From Paludibacteraceae bacterium (GTDB lineage: Bacteria; Bacteroidota; Bacteroidia; Bacteroidales; Paludibacteraceae), in the NCBI GenBank assembly GCA_017447875.1, contig JAFSMP010000021.1, forward strand, positions 1 through 64,000: a stretch of DNA of 64,000 bases, given 5' to 3'. How positions within the stretch are numbered: the first letter of the stretch is position 1; each line of letters opens with the position of its first letter. This document shows, piece by piece, positions 52,256-62,217 of the stretch. Below the pieces are notes generated by a model. That model saw nothing but the letters and a program-made list of their open reading frames with translations. It ran no database searches and was not told where the DNA came from. A program made the translations under genes and the position numbers.

Positions 52256-54238
52256 ATGTTTCGTTCATTGACAGCGCAAGAGATTGCGCAACTGGAGGCA
52301 CAGGGTTGTACGGCACAGAACTGGGCGGAGGTGGAAGTAGCTGAAGCTTTTGACCCGCAGTATGTGCGTCACACCAATTTCTCCGGACATAATAAGATCG
52401 GTGCGTTCGGTAAGGAGATAGAACTTCCGGGTGGGTTGAAGATCCATTCGGGTATCTATAACGCAACCTTGCATAACTGCGAGGTGGGTAACGATGCGCA
52501 CCTGTATAATATTCACAATTACATAGCGAACTACCATATCGGTAACAACACCTGTATCGAGAACGTGAATGCGATCCTGGTGGATGGCAAGAGTACATTC
52601 GGTAACGGTGTCCGTGTGCCGGTGATGAATGAAGGCGGTGGTCGCGAGATACCGATTTTCAATGAGTTAAGTGCGAGTCTGGCATATATCCTGACGCTTT
52701 ACCGGCATCGTCCGAAGATGATTCACGAGTTGGAGCAGCAGATCGATGCGTACGCTGAGGCACAGGCTTCGGATCACGGTTATATCGGTGATCATGTACG
52801 TATCTTGAATTGCGGTAGCATCAAGAACGTGAAGATCGGTGACTACGCCGAGTTGATCGGTGTGAGTCGTTTGAAAAACGGTACCATCAACTCGAACGAG
52901 GCCGCGCCGGTTCGTCTGGGTAGCGGTGTGAAGTGTATTGATTTTATCCTCGCTTCGGGTGTGGAGATCGGTGACTCAACGTTAGTGGACAAGTGTTTTG
53001 TGGGTCAGGGAACGATCTTCGACAAGCACTACTCTGCCGGTGAGAGTCTGTTCTTCTCGAACTGTCAAGGTATGCACGGTGAGGCTTGTGCTATTTTCGC
53101 AGGTCCGTACACCGTGACGCACCATAAGAGCACCCTGCTGATTGCCGGTATGTTCTCGTTCCTGAACGCAGGTTCGGGTAGCAACCAGAGTAACCACATG
53201 TACAAGTTAGGTCCGATCCACCAGGGCGTAGCAGAACGCGGAGCGAAGACGACGAGTGACAGTTACCTGTTATGGCCGAGTAAGGTGGGAGCTTTCAGTC
53301 TGGTGATGGGTCGTCATACGCATCATGCGGATACAAGCGATCTGCCGTTCTCGTACCTGATTGAGAACCAGGCAGAGAGTTTCTTGGTTCCGGGTGCTAA
53401 CCTGCGTACCGTAGGTACGATCCGTGACGCACAGAAATGGCCGAAGCGTGATAACCGCAAGGATCCGCATAAGTTGGATCAGATCAATTTCAACCTGTTA
53501 AGTCCGTACACGGTGCAGAAGATGTGGCGTGGTCGGGAAGTGCTGAATGAACTGCAGGCGCTGAGCGGCGAGAACACGGAGGTGTACGGTTACCGGAACT
53601 GTAAGATCCGCAACTCGAGTCTGGTGCACGGTCGTGAGTTATACACGATCGGTATCCAGAAGTTCCTGGGTAACAGTATCATCAGCCGCTTGGAAAAGAG
53701 CGAATGGCATAACTTGGATGAACTGCGTGCAGCACTGCGTCCGGACAGCGAAGCGGGATTAGGTGATTGGGTTGATATGGCGGGTCTGATTGCTCCTCGC
53801 GGTGAGGTGACCCGACTGCTGAATGATATCGAGCAAGGCCGTTTAAGCCTGGAGGCTATTCAGAACCGTCTGGTGGAGATGCATGCTAACTACTACTCGT
53901 ATGAGTGGACCTGGGCTCTGGATAAGTTAGAGCAAGTATGGGGTTGCAGCCTCGCTGAGGTGACGATAGACAAAGTGCGCAAGACCGTTCAAGACTGGCG
54001 GAATGCGGTGGTTAAGTTGGACCAGATGGTTTACGACGATGCCCGTAAGGAGTTCGATTTGAACAGCCAGACCGGTTTTGGTGTGGATGGCGATCGCAAC
54101 CAGGCACAGGCTGACTTCGAAGAGGTTCGCGGTAGTTTTGAGTCCAACTCGTTTGTGAAGGCGGTGTTGGAGCATATCGAGACGAAGACCAAGTTAGGCA
54201 ATCGAGTGTTAGAAAAACTCGCTTGCATTGGAGATTGA
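52256..54238 (+). CDS. DUF4954 family protein (left-handed beta-helix type)
   Basis: The 660-residue protein has hexapeptide-like turns (IYNATLHNCEVGNDAHLYNI, IGDHVRILNCGSIKNVKIGD) and a conserved central region (HHKSTLLIAGMFSFLNAGSG, NQSNHMYKLGPIHQGVAERG). The C-terminal part is helical. The family is characteristic of Bacteroidetes and often sits near housekeeping genes. A sugar-nucleotide or acyltransferase-like role has been suggested from the fold only. Confidence 0.88.
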   Translation: MFRSLTAQEIAQLEAQGCTAQNWAEVEVAEAFDPQYVRHTNFSGHNKIGAFGKEIELPGGLKIHSGIYNATLHNCEVGNDAHLYNIHNYIANYHIGNNTCIENVNAILVDGKSTFGNGVRVPVMNEGGGREIPIFNELSASLAYILTLYRHRPKMIHELEQQIDAYAEAQASDHGYIGDHVRILNCGSIKNVKIGDYAELIGVSRLKNGTINSNEAAPVRLGSGVKCIDFILASGVEIGDSTLVDKCFVGQGTIFDKHYSAGESLFFSNCQGMHGEACAIFAGPYTVTHHKSTLLIAGMFSFLNAGSGSNQSNHMYKLGPIHQGVAERGAKTTSDSYLLWPSKVGAFSLVMGRHTHHADTSDLPFSYLIENQAESFLVPGANLRTVGTIRDAQKWPKRDNRKDPHKLDQINFNLLSPYTVQKMWRGREVLNELQALSGENTEVYGYRNCKIRNSSLVHGRELYTIGIQKFLGNSIISRLEKSEWHNLDELRAALRPDSEAGLGDWVDMAGLIAPRGEVTRLLNDIEQGRLSLEAIQNRLVEMHANYYSYEWTWALDKLEQVWGCSLAEVTIDKVRKTVQDWRNAVVKLDQMVYDDARKEFDLNSQTGFGVDGDRNQAQADFEEVRGSFESNSFVKAVLEHIETKTKLGNRVLEKLACIGD

Positions 54239-54256
54239 AGATTGAAGATTTTGAGC
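54232..54256. repeat. 7-nt-period tract at the DUF4954-RNase Z junction
   Basis: AGATTGA, AGATTGA and AGATTTT carry the DUF4954 stop codon and the TTG start region of the RNase Z gene. Confidence 0.8.
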
Positions 54257-55060
54257 GAAGCAAAGGTTACCATATTAGGTTGCGGAAGTGCAAAGCCGAC
54301 GAAGACGACGTCTCCTTCGGCACAGTTGGTGGATATAGGCGACAAGCGGTTCCTGGTAGATTGCGGTGAAGGAGTGATCCTGACGATGCAGAAACTGGGA
54401 ATTCGCACGGCTCGTCTGTATAACATCTTCATCTCGCACCTGCATGGAGATCATTGCTTCGGGCTGATCGGTTTGCTGACCACTTTGGGCATGCTCAAGC
54501 GCACGCAACCGATGCATATCTACGCGCAACCGGACCTGGAGAAGTTACTGACTCCCCTACTCGATTATCACGCGAATGACCGCGAGTATGAGATCATTTT
54601 TCATCCCATCAACCCGCGCAAGCACGAGGTTATTTATGAGGACCGGACGGTGAGTGTGGAGACTATTCCGTTGAAACACGGTGTACCGACCTGCGGGTTC
54701 TTGTTCAAGGAGACACGAAGGGTGAAGAAAGACGATGGTTCGTTCGAATACGTGACCACGAAGCGCTACGCCTATTGTTCGGATACGCAGTACAGCGAGA
54801 AGATCGTTCCTATCATCGAGGGTGTGGAAGCCTTGTATCACGAGTCCACTTTCCTGAACGAGCACGGCGCACGCAGCAAAGAGGTTAAACACTCTACTGC
54901 GGCCGAGGCTGCTACGATCGCCAAGTTGGCGAAGGTGGGTAAGTTAATTTTGGGACATTACTCGGCGCGTGTGGAAGATCATAGTCTCTTCCTCAATGAA
55001 GCCAAACCGATATTTGACAATACCGTTTTGGCGGAAGAGAATGATGTTATAATGATGTAA
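54242..55060 (+). CDS. rnz: Ribonuclease Z
   Basis: The protein (about 272 residues) has the metallo-beta-lactamase metal motif SHLHGDHCFG (residues 61-70), VTILGCGSAKPT near the start, YCSDTQY, ESTF and GHYSARV. It trims tRNA 3' trailers, which is relevant because most tRNAs in this window lack an encoded CCA. The start is a TTG inside a heptamer tract, either 54242 or 54251. It lies 3 nt after DUF4954. Confidence 0.93.
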   Translation: MKILSEAKVTILGCGSAKPTKTTSPSAQLVDIGDKRFLVDCGEGVILTMQKLGIRTARLYNIFISHLHGDHCFGLIGLLTTLGMLKRTQPMHIYAQPDLEKLLTPLLDYHANDREYEIIFHPINPRKHEVIYEDRTVSVETIPLKHGVPTCGFLFKETRRVKKDDGSFEYVTTKRYAYCSDTQYSEKIVPIIEGVEALYHESTFLNEHGARSKEVKHSTAAEAATIAKLAKVGKLILGHYSARVEDHSLFLNEAKPIFDNTVLAEENDVIMM

Positions 55061-55069
55061 TGATGCACG

Positions 55070-56434
55070 ATGGCTAAATCTACCGTTCAATATGTCTGTT
55101 CGTCCTGTGGGGCTAAAGCTCCGCAGATGCTGGGTCGTTGTCCGGTTTGCGGCGAATGGGGGACGTACGAAGAGGAAGTCCTTACTCCTTCAGCGAAGCG
55201 GTCCTTCAGCGCAAGCGGTCTTTCAGGCGCAGCCGGTCAGCCGAAACGTCTGCAAGACGTTGAGGCTACAGAAGAGATGCGCCTGGATATGCACAACGGA
55301 GAGTTCAACCGGGTGTTAGGCGGAGGACTCGTGCCGGGCAGTCTGGTACTGTTAGGCGGAGAACCGGGTATCGGCAAATCGACCTTGGCCTTGCAAGTGC
55401 TGATGCAGCAAGGAGAACGCAAGACTTTCTATGCCTCGGGAGAGGAGAGTGCACGGCAGATCAAGTTACGTGCCGAACGAATTGCGGGTAATGCAGAGAA
55501 CTTGTATATATCGAGTGAGACCTCGCTGGAACGGATCCTGGAGCAAGTGAAGGAGTTAGAACCGGAGATTGTGGTGATTGATTCGATCCAGACGATAGGG
55601 ACAGAAGCGGTGGAAGCGACGATCGGCAGTCTGACGCAGGTTCGGGAATGTGCAGCGCGGATTATGGAGTTCGCCAAGACGAAGAATATACCGTTTATCA
55701 TCATCGGGCATATCAATAAAGAGGGTTCGTTGGCGGGTCCGAAAGTGCTGGAGCATATCGTGGATACGGTGTTGCAGTTCGAAGGAGACCAGCAGTATAT
55801 GTACCGTATTCTGCGGGCACAGAAGAACCGGTTCGGTTCGACCTCGGAGATCGGCATCTACGAGATGCGGCAAGACGGATTAAGGGAGGTGACTAATCCT
55901 TCGGAGTTGCTGCTTTCGACCGCACGGGAAGGCCTCTCGGGTATTGCTATCGCCGCAGCGGTGGAGGGCGTACGACCGTTCCTGATTGAGGTGCAAGCCT
56001 TGGTGTCGAGTGCCGCGTACGGTACGCCGCAACGTTCTTCGACGGGTTTTGACGGAAGGCGATTGAATATGCTGCTGGCGGTATTGGAGAAACGCGTCGG
56101 TTTCAAATTGCTGCAGAAAGATGTGTTTTTGAATATTGCAGGCGGGTTGCGGGTACAGGATCCGGCGATTGACTTGGCGGTATTGGCCGCAGTGCTGAGC
56201 AGTAATATGGATATCGCTTTGGACGCAGGAACCTGTCTTTGCGGAGAAGTAGGTTTGGCGGGTGAGATACGTCCGGTTAACCGCATTGAGCAGCGTATTG
56301 CGGAAGCACAGAAATTAGGTTTCAGACGAATCCTTATTCCTGCAGAACAAAAGATTGATCCTGCACGATATACGATACAAATAACTCCGGTCAAGAAGGT
56401 AACAGATGCTTTTAGACTATTGATAAAAAATTAG
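55070..56434 (+). CDS. radA: DNA repair protein RadA
   Basis: The 454-residue protein has the C4 zinc finger (CSSCGAKAPQMLGRCPVC), Walker A GEPGIGKSTLALQ, the RadA-specific KNRFGSTSE and a C-terminal Lon-like domain (GGLRVQDPAIDLAVLAA). It promotes branch migration in recombination. Between the zinc finger and the ATPase domain is a repeat-encoded segment KRSFSASGLSGAAGQP. Confidence 0.96.
   Translation: MAKSTVQYVCSSCGAKAPQMLGRCPVCGEWGTYEEEVLTPSAKRSFSASGLSGAAGQPKRLQDVEATEEMRLDMHNGEFNRVLGGGLVPGSLVLLGGEPGIGKSTLALQVLMQQGERKTFYASGEESARQIKLRAERIAGNAENLYISSETSLERILEQVKELEPEIVVIDSIQTIGTEAVEATIGSLTQVRECAARIMEFAKTKNIPFIIIGHINKEGSLAGPKVLEHIVDTVLQFEGDQQYMYRILRAQKNRFGSTSEIGIYEMRQDGLREVTNPSELLLSTAREGLSGIAIAAAVEGVRPFLIEVQALVSSAAYGTPQRSSTGFDGRRLNMLLAVLEKRVGFKLLQKDVFLNIAGGLRVQDPAIDLAVLAAVLSSNMDIALDAGTCLCGEVGLAGEIRPVNRIEQRIAEAQKLGFRRILIPAEQKIDPARYTIQITPVKKVTDAFRLLIKN
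55187..55226. repeat. GACCGCTT-family tract in radA
   Basis: On the complementary strand two and a half copies of GACCGCTTCGCTGAAG are visible. They match the words in the xer gene and murI. Confidence 0.72.
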
Positions 56435-56475
56435 AACCGAAGCGACGATGGGAACATAATAGTCGCAAAGAAAAA

Positions 56476-56943
56476 ATGAAAAAGATATTATTCGTTATTG
56501 CATGTGTATGCATGGTGTTGGGTTTGGTTAGTTGCAAGAAAAGCAAAAGCAGCGACAAGGCCACAGAAAAAACCGTATTGAAATACCTGCCCGGTACGTG
56601 GAAGATCTCGCAGGTAGTGGATGAAGACGGAATGAAAGAGGATTTCAAGGGTAATATAGTACTTACCTTTGGTAAGCAGGAAAGCGAAAGTGATAGCGGA
56701 TCAGATCGCCTATGGGGATATTTCAAGTATGAGGAAAACGGTTATACCGTTATTGAACGCGGTACGTGGAATATTGAACCGTCGAGTGAGGATAAGGGCG
56801 TCTTCTTCTACTGCCGCAACGGCAATAGTATGGTGATCATCGGTGCAGATGATATCTATTACATCACCCGCATCAGTGCCTCCTCAATGCGTTGGGAAAT
56901 TGGCGACGATGTATCCGGTTATATCTTAAGCCGTGTGGATTGA
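56476..56943 (+). CDS. Lipocalin-like lipoprotein
   Basis: The 155-residue protein has a lipobox (LGLVSCKK), so it is lipid-anchored. The rest is beta-rich with LPGTWKISQVVDEDG near the start, the pattern of lipocalin-like proteins of Bacteroidetes. Ligand unknown. It lies 41 nt after radA and 16 nt before porG. Confidence 0.75.
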   Translation: MKKILFVIACVCMVLGLVSCKKSKSSDKATEKTVLKYLPGTWKISQVVDEDGMKEDFKGNIVLTFGKQESESDSGSDRLWGYFKYEENGYTVIERGTWNIEPSSEDKGVFFYCRNGNSMVIIGADDIYYITRISASSMRWEIGDDVSGYILSRVD

Positions 56944-56959
56944 TATCCTTTGATATAAC

Positions 56960-57679
56960 ATGCGCGTGCGCGGGTGGATAAAATATAGTGTGATCGTTGT
57001 GCTTCTGATGAGCACCGGTATCGGTATGCGTGCCCAGAACACGGGGTTGGATCAGCCATACCTGGGTGAGATCGGCATTCAAGGGGGTTGCGGTTATTAT
57101 GTGGGAGATGCCACACCGCATATCTTCATGAATGTACGGGAAGCGTACGGCGTACATTTTCGCTATAAGTTCACCAAGCGTTGGGCGGTGCAGGCGAAGA
57201 TCTCCGGTCAACGGATCACCGGAAACGAGTACACGATTCGCGGTGAGAAGTTGGATAGCAAATGGACCAACAGATTGTATGGGGCAGATATCATGGCGGA
57301 GTTTAACTTCTTCCGTTTTGGCAGTTCCAACAAATACGACAAACGAATTCGTCCTTACACACCGTATATCTTCATGGGTATAGGTATCGGTATGTATAGC
57401 GATATCAAGTACAGCGGAGAGAAGACTGTCACCGCAGCCGGTTATTTCCCTTTGGGTTTGGGCTTCAAGTGGAAATTTCACGAGCGTATAGGTCTTAATG
57501 TCGCCTGGCAGCATAACATCTGGTTCTCCGATGATGTAGAAGGCCAACACGCGCTCAACGACAAGCACCATCTGAACGGATGGAACTGGATGAACTGCGA
57601 TATAACAAGTATGCTCACTGTTGGCATAGTTTTTGAGATAGCTAAAGCGCACAAAGCTTGCAGAATTTGTAACTGGTAA
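56960..57679 (+). CDS. porG: PorG-like outer-membrane protein (DUF6089), T9SS-associated
   Basis: The 239-residue protein has a signal peptide (ending TGIGMRAQ) and an eight-stranded-barrel-like sequence with [51 protein letters not shown] and [18 protein letters not shown]. The order porG-uppS-bamA-skp-skp is the one seen in Porphyromonas. PorG is a T9SS outer-membrane component linked to the PorK/PorN ring. Confidence 0.82.
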   Translation: MRVRGWIKYSVIVVLLMSTGIGMRAQNTGLDQPYLGEIGIQGGCGYYVGDATPHIFMNVREAYGVHFRYKFTKRWAVQAKISGQRITGNEYTIRGEKLDSKWTNRLYGADIMAEFNFFRFGSSNKYDKRIRPYTPYIFMGIGIGMYSDIKYSGEKTVTAAGYFPLGLGFKWKFHERIGLNVAWQHNIWFSDDVEGQHALNDKHHLNGWNWMNCDITSMLTVGIVFEIAKAHKACRICNW

Positions 57680-57683
57680 TAAA

Positions 57684-58424
57684 ATGGATTATAAAGAACA
57701 AATAAGCCAATCGCGCCTGCCGCGTCATATCGCCATCATTATGGACGGTAACGGTCGCTGGGCGAAGAAACAAGGTTTGGCACGTATGTTCGGTCATCGT
57801 CAGGGAGTGGAGACCGTGCATAACATCACCGAGGCGGCCGCTGAATTAGGTATTGAGTACCTGACGTTATACACCTTCTCCACGGAGAACTGGAATCGGC
57901 CGAAAGAGGAGGTGGATGCGCTGATGACGTTGCTGGTGGATACGATCGTCAAAGAGACGCCGACGCTGATGAAAAACAACGTACGGTTACAGACGATCGG
58001 AGACATCAACCGTTTGCCAGAAGTCACGCGTCAGAAGTTCCTGGGATGCATCGAGCAGACGAGCGTTAACACGGGTCTGACGATGGTGATTGCACTCAGT
58101 TACTCGGCGCGTTGGGAGATCACGGAAGCAGTGCGTGAAGCAGTGCGTATGACACAAAGCGGTTCGTTACGCCCGGAAGATGTCAATGAGCAGTTTGTCT
58201 CGACGCTGATGACGACCAAGAACATGCCGGATCCGGATCTGCTTATCCGCACCAGCGGTGAGTACCGGATCAGCAATTTCCTGCTGTGGCAACTGGCATA
58301 CAGTGAGCTCTATTTCACCGACTGCCTCTGGCCTGAGTTTACGGTAGAAGAGTTCTATAAGGCCATCATCGATTATCAGAAACGTGAAAGAAGATTTGGA
58401 AAGACGAGTGAACAGATTCATTAA
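57684..58424 (+). CDS. uppS: Isoprenyl transferase (undecaprenyl diphosphate synthase)
   Basis: The 246-residue protein has [17 protein letters not shown] (residues 16-32), the [13 protein letters not shown] motif and the C-terminal [20 protein letters not shown] with FTDCLWPEF. It makes the C55 carrier lipid for the cell wall. It overlaps the start of bamA. Confidence 0.97.
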   Translation: MDYKEQISQSRLPRHIAIIMDGNGRWAKKQGLARMFGHRQGVETVHNITEAAAELGIEYLTLYTFSTENWNRPKEEVDALMTLLVDTIVKETPTLMKNNVRLQTIGDINRLPEVTRQKFLGCIEQTSVNTGLTMVIALSYSARWEITEAVREAVRMTQSGSLRPEDVNEQFVSTLMTTKNMPDPDLLIRTSGEYRISNFLLWQLAYSELYFTDCLWPEFTVEEFYKAIIDYQKRERRFGKTSEQIH

Positions 58425-60975
58425 TATATTATTTTTGGTGCTATTCAGTGTCGGTGTTTTTGCTCAAGACATTGAATACGGCATGACGCGTAAGACGTAC
58501 GAGATCGCGGGTATTGAGGTGCAAGGAGCTGAGAACTATGAGGACTTCGTGTTGATCGGTTTCTCCGGTTTGGCGGTAGGCGATAAGATCGATGTACCCG
58601 GTTCGCAGATCACGAAAGCTATCAAACGGTTCTGGAAACAGGGACTGTTCTCGAATGTAAGTATCAAAGCCAAGAAAACAGAAGGAAACAAGATATGGTT
58701 GATCATCGAGTTGGAGCAACGTCCCCGTATCAGCGAAGTGCGTTTTGAGGGTTTGAAGAAAAGCGAACGGGAAGATATCGAGATCAAATGCGGTATACGC
58801 CAGGGTTCGCAGATGACACCGAACGTTGAGGATCACGCCAAGACGGTGATTAAGAAATACTTCGCCGAGAAGGGTTTTCATAATGCGCAAGTGCATATCA
58901 TCCAGAAACCCGATGAGGATCATAAGGGGTATGTACGTGTGATGGTGGCGGTGGATAAGAAAGCGAAGACAAAAGTAGGTAAGATCTATCTGACCGGTAA
59001 TGAAGCCTTGACAGACGTACAGATCAACAAGGCGATGAAGAAGACCAACGACAACCACATCGTCAATCTCTTCCGCACCAAGAAATTCGTTACCGCCGAA
59101 TACGAGAAAGACAAAGAGGCGGTGATTGAGAAATACAACGAGTACGGTTACCGCGATGCGTATATCGTAGCGGACAGCGTGGTGCCCAACCCGGAGAATC
59201 CGGACCGTGTGGATGTATATATGACCATCAGCGAGGGTGACAAGTACTATGTTCGTTCGATCAAATGGGTGGGTAACACGATTTATCCATATGAATATCT
59301 GGATGCTACGTTAGGTATCAAGCCGGGTGATGTATATAACCTGAAGACTTTGAATGAGCGTCTGCAGACGGATGATGATGCGGTGAGCAAGTTATACACC
59401 GACCGAGGTTACCTCTTCTTCAATGTAGAGCCGGTTGAGGTGAATGTAGAGAACGACTCGATTGACTTTGAGATGCGTATGTACGAAGGTAAACCGGCCA
59501 CGATCAACGAGATCAATATCGTCGGTAACACGCGTGTGTACGAGCATGTCGTACGTCGTGAGTTGTACACCAAACCGGGTCAGTTGTATTCGCAGTCGGA
59601 TATTATGCGTTCGCTGCGTGAGTTAGCGCAGATGGGTCACTTCGATCAGGAGAAGTTAGTGCCGGACATCCAACCGGATCCGGAGAACGGAACCGTGGAT
59701 ATCACGTATAACCTGGAGACCAAGTCCAGCGATCAGGTGGAGTTCTCTTTGGGTTGGGGTGCAACGGGTCTGACGGGTTCTATCGGATTCAAGTTCACCA
59801 ACTTCGCTATCCAGAACATGTTCAACAAGAAAGCCTACCGTATCCTTCCGCAAGGCGAGGGTCAGACTTTCTCTATCAACCTGCGTACGAACGGTATCTA
59901 CCAGACCTCGGTATCGCTCTCGTTCCTGGAGCCTTGGTTAGGCGGCAAACGTCCGAATCAGTTCAGCGCCAGTTTGTTCTTCTACAACCAGACGGGTTGG
60001 TCCAGCCGTTACCAGAAGGCATATCAAAACCTGTATAACTCCTATTCCAGTTATTATTACTACTCGGGTAACTCGAATTATTACCAGCAGTTAGCGGAAG
60101 CAGAGGCCGATAAGGATAAGTTCATTCGCCAGTTCGGTGCAGCAGTCGGATACGGTAAGCGTCTGCGTTGGCCGGACGACTATTTCACGTTCTACGTGGA
60201 GTTGAGTTATACCTTATTCTGGATGAAAGATTGGCCTTATCTGCTGATTACCAACGGTATGGCGCATAACTTAGCATTGAACCTGCAACTGAGTCGTTCG
60301 TCCATCGACAACCCGATCTATACGCGTCGCGGAAGTCAGTTTACTATAGGATTGAAGATCACACCACCGTGGTCACTATTCAGCAACAAGGACTACTCGC
60401 AGTTACCGGCTAACGAGCGGTATCACCTGATTGAGTACCATAAATGGAAACTGTCGGGTCGTGTGTTCACACCGCTGACCAGGGATAGCAAGTTGGTTCT
60501 GATGACCCGTGCCGAGTTCGGTTACCTCGGTCATTTCAACAAATATGCCAAGTCGCCGTTTGAGACCTATTACATGGGAGGTGACGGTATGGCCGGTTAT
60601 TCGTCCGGTTACTCAACCGAGTACGTAGCGTTACGTGGTTATTCTGCGGGGTCGCTTACTCCGTACGATATCTCCAGCGGTCGTAACTTAGGATATGTGT
60701 ATAACAAATTCACGATGGAACTTCGTTACCCGATCACGCTGGAGCAGAACGCCACTATCTGGGCGCTCGGATTCCTGGAAGCAGGTAACTGTTTCGCGGA
60801 CATCCGTGAGTTTAACCCGTTCAACCTCAAGCGCTCCGCAGGTGTGGGTGTACGTATCTTCCTGCCTATGTTCGGTTTGTTAGGTATCGATTGGGGTTGG
60901 GGTTTCGACAAGATCAACGGTTCGAAGCAGTATAGCGGTAGTCAGTTCCACTTCGTGCTCGGACAAGATTTATAA
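58408..60975 (+). CDS. bamA: Outer-membrane protein assembly factor BamA
   Basis: I set the start at GTG 58408, which has a GGAAAG ribosome-binding site and gives the signal peptide [19 protein letters not shown]; a GTG at 58384 is the alternative. The 855-residue protein has five POTRA domains (about residues 30-440; for example [19 protein letters not shown] and [20 protein letters not shown]). The Omp85 barrel contains the VRGF-like [16 protein letters not shown] and ends VLGQDL. It inserts barrels, including PorQ and PorG, into the outer membrane. Confidence 0.96.
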   Translation: MNRFINILFLVLFSVGVFAQDIEYGMTRKTYEIAGIEVQGAENYEDFVLIGFSGLAVGDKIDVPGSQITKAIKRFWKQGLFSNVSIKAKKTEGNKIWLIIELEQRPRISEVRFEGLKKSEREDIEIKCGIRQGSQMTPNVEDHAKTVIKKYFAEKGFHNAQVHIIQKPDEDHKGYVRVMVAVDKKAKTKVGKIYLTGNEALTDVQINKAMKKTNDNHIVNLFRTKKFVTAEYEKDKEAVIEKYNEYGYRDAYIVADSVVPNPENPDRVDVYMTISEGDKYYVRSIKWVGNTIYPYEYLDATLGIKPGDVYNLKTLNERLQTDDDAVSKLYTDRGYLFFNVEPVEVNVENDSIDFEMRMYEGKPATINEINIVGNTRVYEHVVRRELYTKPGQLYSQSDIMRSLRELAQMGHFDQEKLVPDIQPDPENGTVDITYNLETKSSDQVEFSLGWGATGLTGSIGFKFTNFAIQNMFNKKAYRILPQGEGQTFSINLRTNGIYQTSVSLSFLEPWLGGKRPNQFSASLFFYNQTGWSSRYQKAYQNLYNSYSSYYYYSGNSNYYQQLAEAEADKDKFIRQFGAAVGYGKRLRWPDDYFTFYVELSYTLFWMKDWPYLLITNGMAHNLALNLQLSRSSIDNPIYTRRGSQFTIGLKITPPWSLFSNKDYSQLPANERYHLIEYHKWKLSGRVFTPLTRDSKLVLMTRAEFGYLGHFNKYAKSPFETYYMGGDGMAGYSSGYSTEYVALRGYSAGSLTPYDISSGRNLGYVYNKFTMELRYPITLEQNATIWALGFLEAGNCFADIREFNPFNLKRSAGVGVRIFLPMFGLLGIDWGWGFDKINGSKQYSGSQFHFVLGQDL

Positions 60976-61037
60976 AGACCGCTTCGCTCAAAGAATAAAG
61001 ACCGCAGCCTTTGGCTGCTAAAAGAATAAAGACAAAT
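60976..61037. repeat. GACCGCTTCGCT-family tract between bamA and skp
   Basis: AAAGACCGCTTCGCTCAAAG is followed by two related AATAAAGAC units and a small hairpin GCAGCCTTTGGCTGC. It lies in the spacer and leads up to the skp start. Confidence 0.7.
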
Positions 61038-61568
61038 ATGAAAAAGATATTCATTATTCATTATTCATTTTTAATTGCAGCTCTGCTGCATTGTGGCACG
61101 ACTTTTGCGAAGGATCAACCGATCGCGTACATTGATATGCAGTATATCCTCAAGAACCTGCCGCAATACGAGCAGGCGAATGAGCAGTTGACGATGCTGT
61201 CCAAGAGATGGCAGAAAGAAGTGGATGCAGCTCAGCAGGAAGCACGGGTGTTAGCTACTAACTACCAGACCGAGCAGATCTTCCTTTCCGAGAACATGCG
61301 TGCTCAACGCGAACAGGAGATTGTGAAGAAAGAGCAAGAGGTGTTGGAACTCAAGCGTAAGTATTTCGGTCATGAAGGTGAGTTATACAAGAAACGCGAG
61401 GCATTGATCAAGCCTATTCAGGACGAAGTGTATAATGCGATTCAGGAGGTAGCTAACGAGAAACGGATTGATGTGGTCAAAGACCGTTCGGCTGATCCGG
61501 CGCTCATTTATATGTCCTCTAAATTGGACGTTTCCGATCAGGTGCTACGCAAACTCGGAGCGAAATAA
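61038..61568 (+). CDS. Skp/OmpH family periplasmic chaperone (first)
   Basis: From MKKIFIIHYSFLIAALLHCG (176 residues) the protein has a signal peptide and the long helical arms of Skp (AQQEARVLATNYQTEQ; VKKEQEVLELKRKYFG), with IAYIDMQYILKNLPQYEQAN at the start of the mature part. It escorts unfolded barrels to BamA. The signal-peptide core is encoded by ATTCATT heptamers. Confidence 0.9.
   Translation: MKKIFIIHYSFLIAALLHCGTTFAKDQPIAYIDMQYILKNLPQYEQANEQLTMLSKRWQKEVDAAQQEARVLATNYQTEQIFLSENMRAQREQEIVKKEQEVLELKRKYFGHEGELYKKREALIKPIQDEVYNAIQEVANEKRIDVVKDRSADPALIYMSSKLDVSDQVLRKLGAK
61050..61078. repeat. 7-nt-period tract in the Skp signal peptide
   Basis: TATTCAT/ATTCATT repeats three times and then TTTAATT. 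It encodes FIIHYSFLI, the hydrophobic core. Confidence 0.85.
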
Positions 61569-61606
61569 AGTATAAGTAGAAAATTTAAAGTTTAATGTTT
61601 ATAGAA

Positions 61607-62098
61607 ATGAAAAAGATTATTATTGCAATGATGCTGGTTTTGCCGATGCTTGCCAGCGCACAGAAATTCGGTCACATCAACACGCAGGAACTCTTTGCTC
61701 AGATGCCGGAAGTGAATCAAATCAAACTGAAGATGGATACCATCAACAGTCAATATGAGAATCAGTTGGCTATGATGCAGGAGGAGATTCAGAAGAAGAT
61801 GCAGGATTATCAGGCTCAGGAGGCAACCATGCCTGACGCAGTGAAGCAGATTCGTCAGCAGGAGTTGCAGGAGATGAACCAGCGTATCCAATTGTTCTAT
61901 CAGACCGCAGAGCAGGACATTCAGAAGAAACAGCAGGAATTGCTGGCTCCGGTTCACGAGAAGATGGTGAAAGCCATCAAGGCCGTTGGTGACCGCGAAG
62001 GTTACACCTATATCTTCGACAGCGCTGCGATGCAGTATATCTCGGATGGAGCGAACGATGTGATGTCGGCTGTTAAGAAAGAACTCGGTATTAAATAA
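61607..62098 (+). CDS. Skp/OmpH family periplasmic chaperone (second)
   Basis: From MKKIIIAMMLVLPMLASAQK the protein has 163 residues. The mature part starts FGHINTQELFAQMPEVNQIK and continues as a Gln-rich coiled coil (EEIQKKMQDYQAQEATM). The C-terminal YTYIFDSAAMQYISDGAND is typical of Bacteroidetes OmpH. It is paralogous to the gene before it. A weaker repeat (TTTAAAG, TTTAATG, TTTATAG) precedes the ATG. Confidence 0.92.
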   Translation: MKKIIIAMMLVLPMLASAQKFGHINTQELFAQMPEVNQIKLKMDTINSQYENQLAMMQEEIQKKMQDYQAQEATMPDAVKQIRQQELQEMNQRIQLFYQTAEQDIQKKQQELLAPVHEKMVKAIKAVGDREGYTYIFDSAAMQYISDGANDVMSAVKKELGIK

Positions 62099-62217
62099 TG
62101 GCAGACGGATATCTGGAGAGTCATTACGCGGAGTATGAGAAGAAAAAAGCGGAATGGCTGAAAAAGAAAAAAAAGTTTAGTTATGGTACAAAAAATTCAA
62201 CAAACACTGCGCGATAG
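62098..62217 (+). CDS. Small basic 39-residue protein
   Basis: The ATG overlaps the skp stop (TAATG). The product starts MADGYLESHYAEYEKKKAEW and is Lys-rich in the middle. The frame continues 35 nt into the MFS gene. It has the look of a translated coupling gene. A related small reading frame may exist at the same place in other Bacteroidales, but I cannot verify this. Confidence 0.5.
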   Translation: MADGYLESHYAEYEKKKAEWLKKKKKFSYGTKNSTNTAR

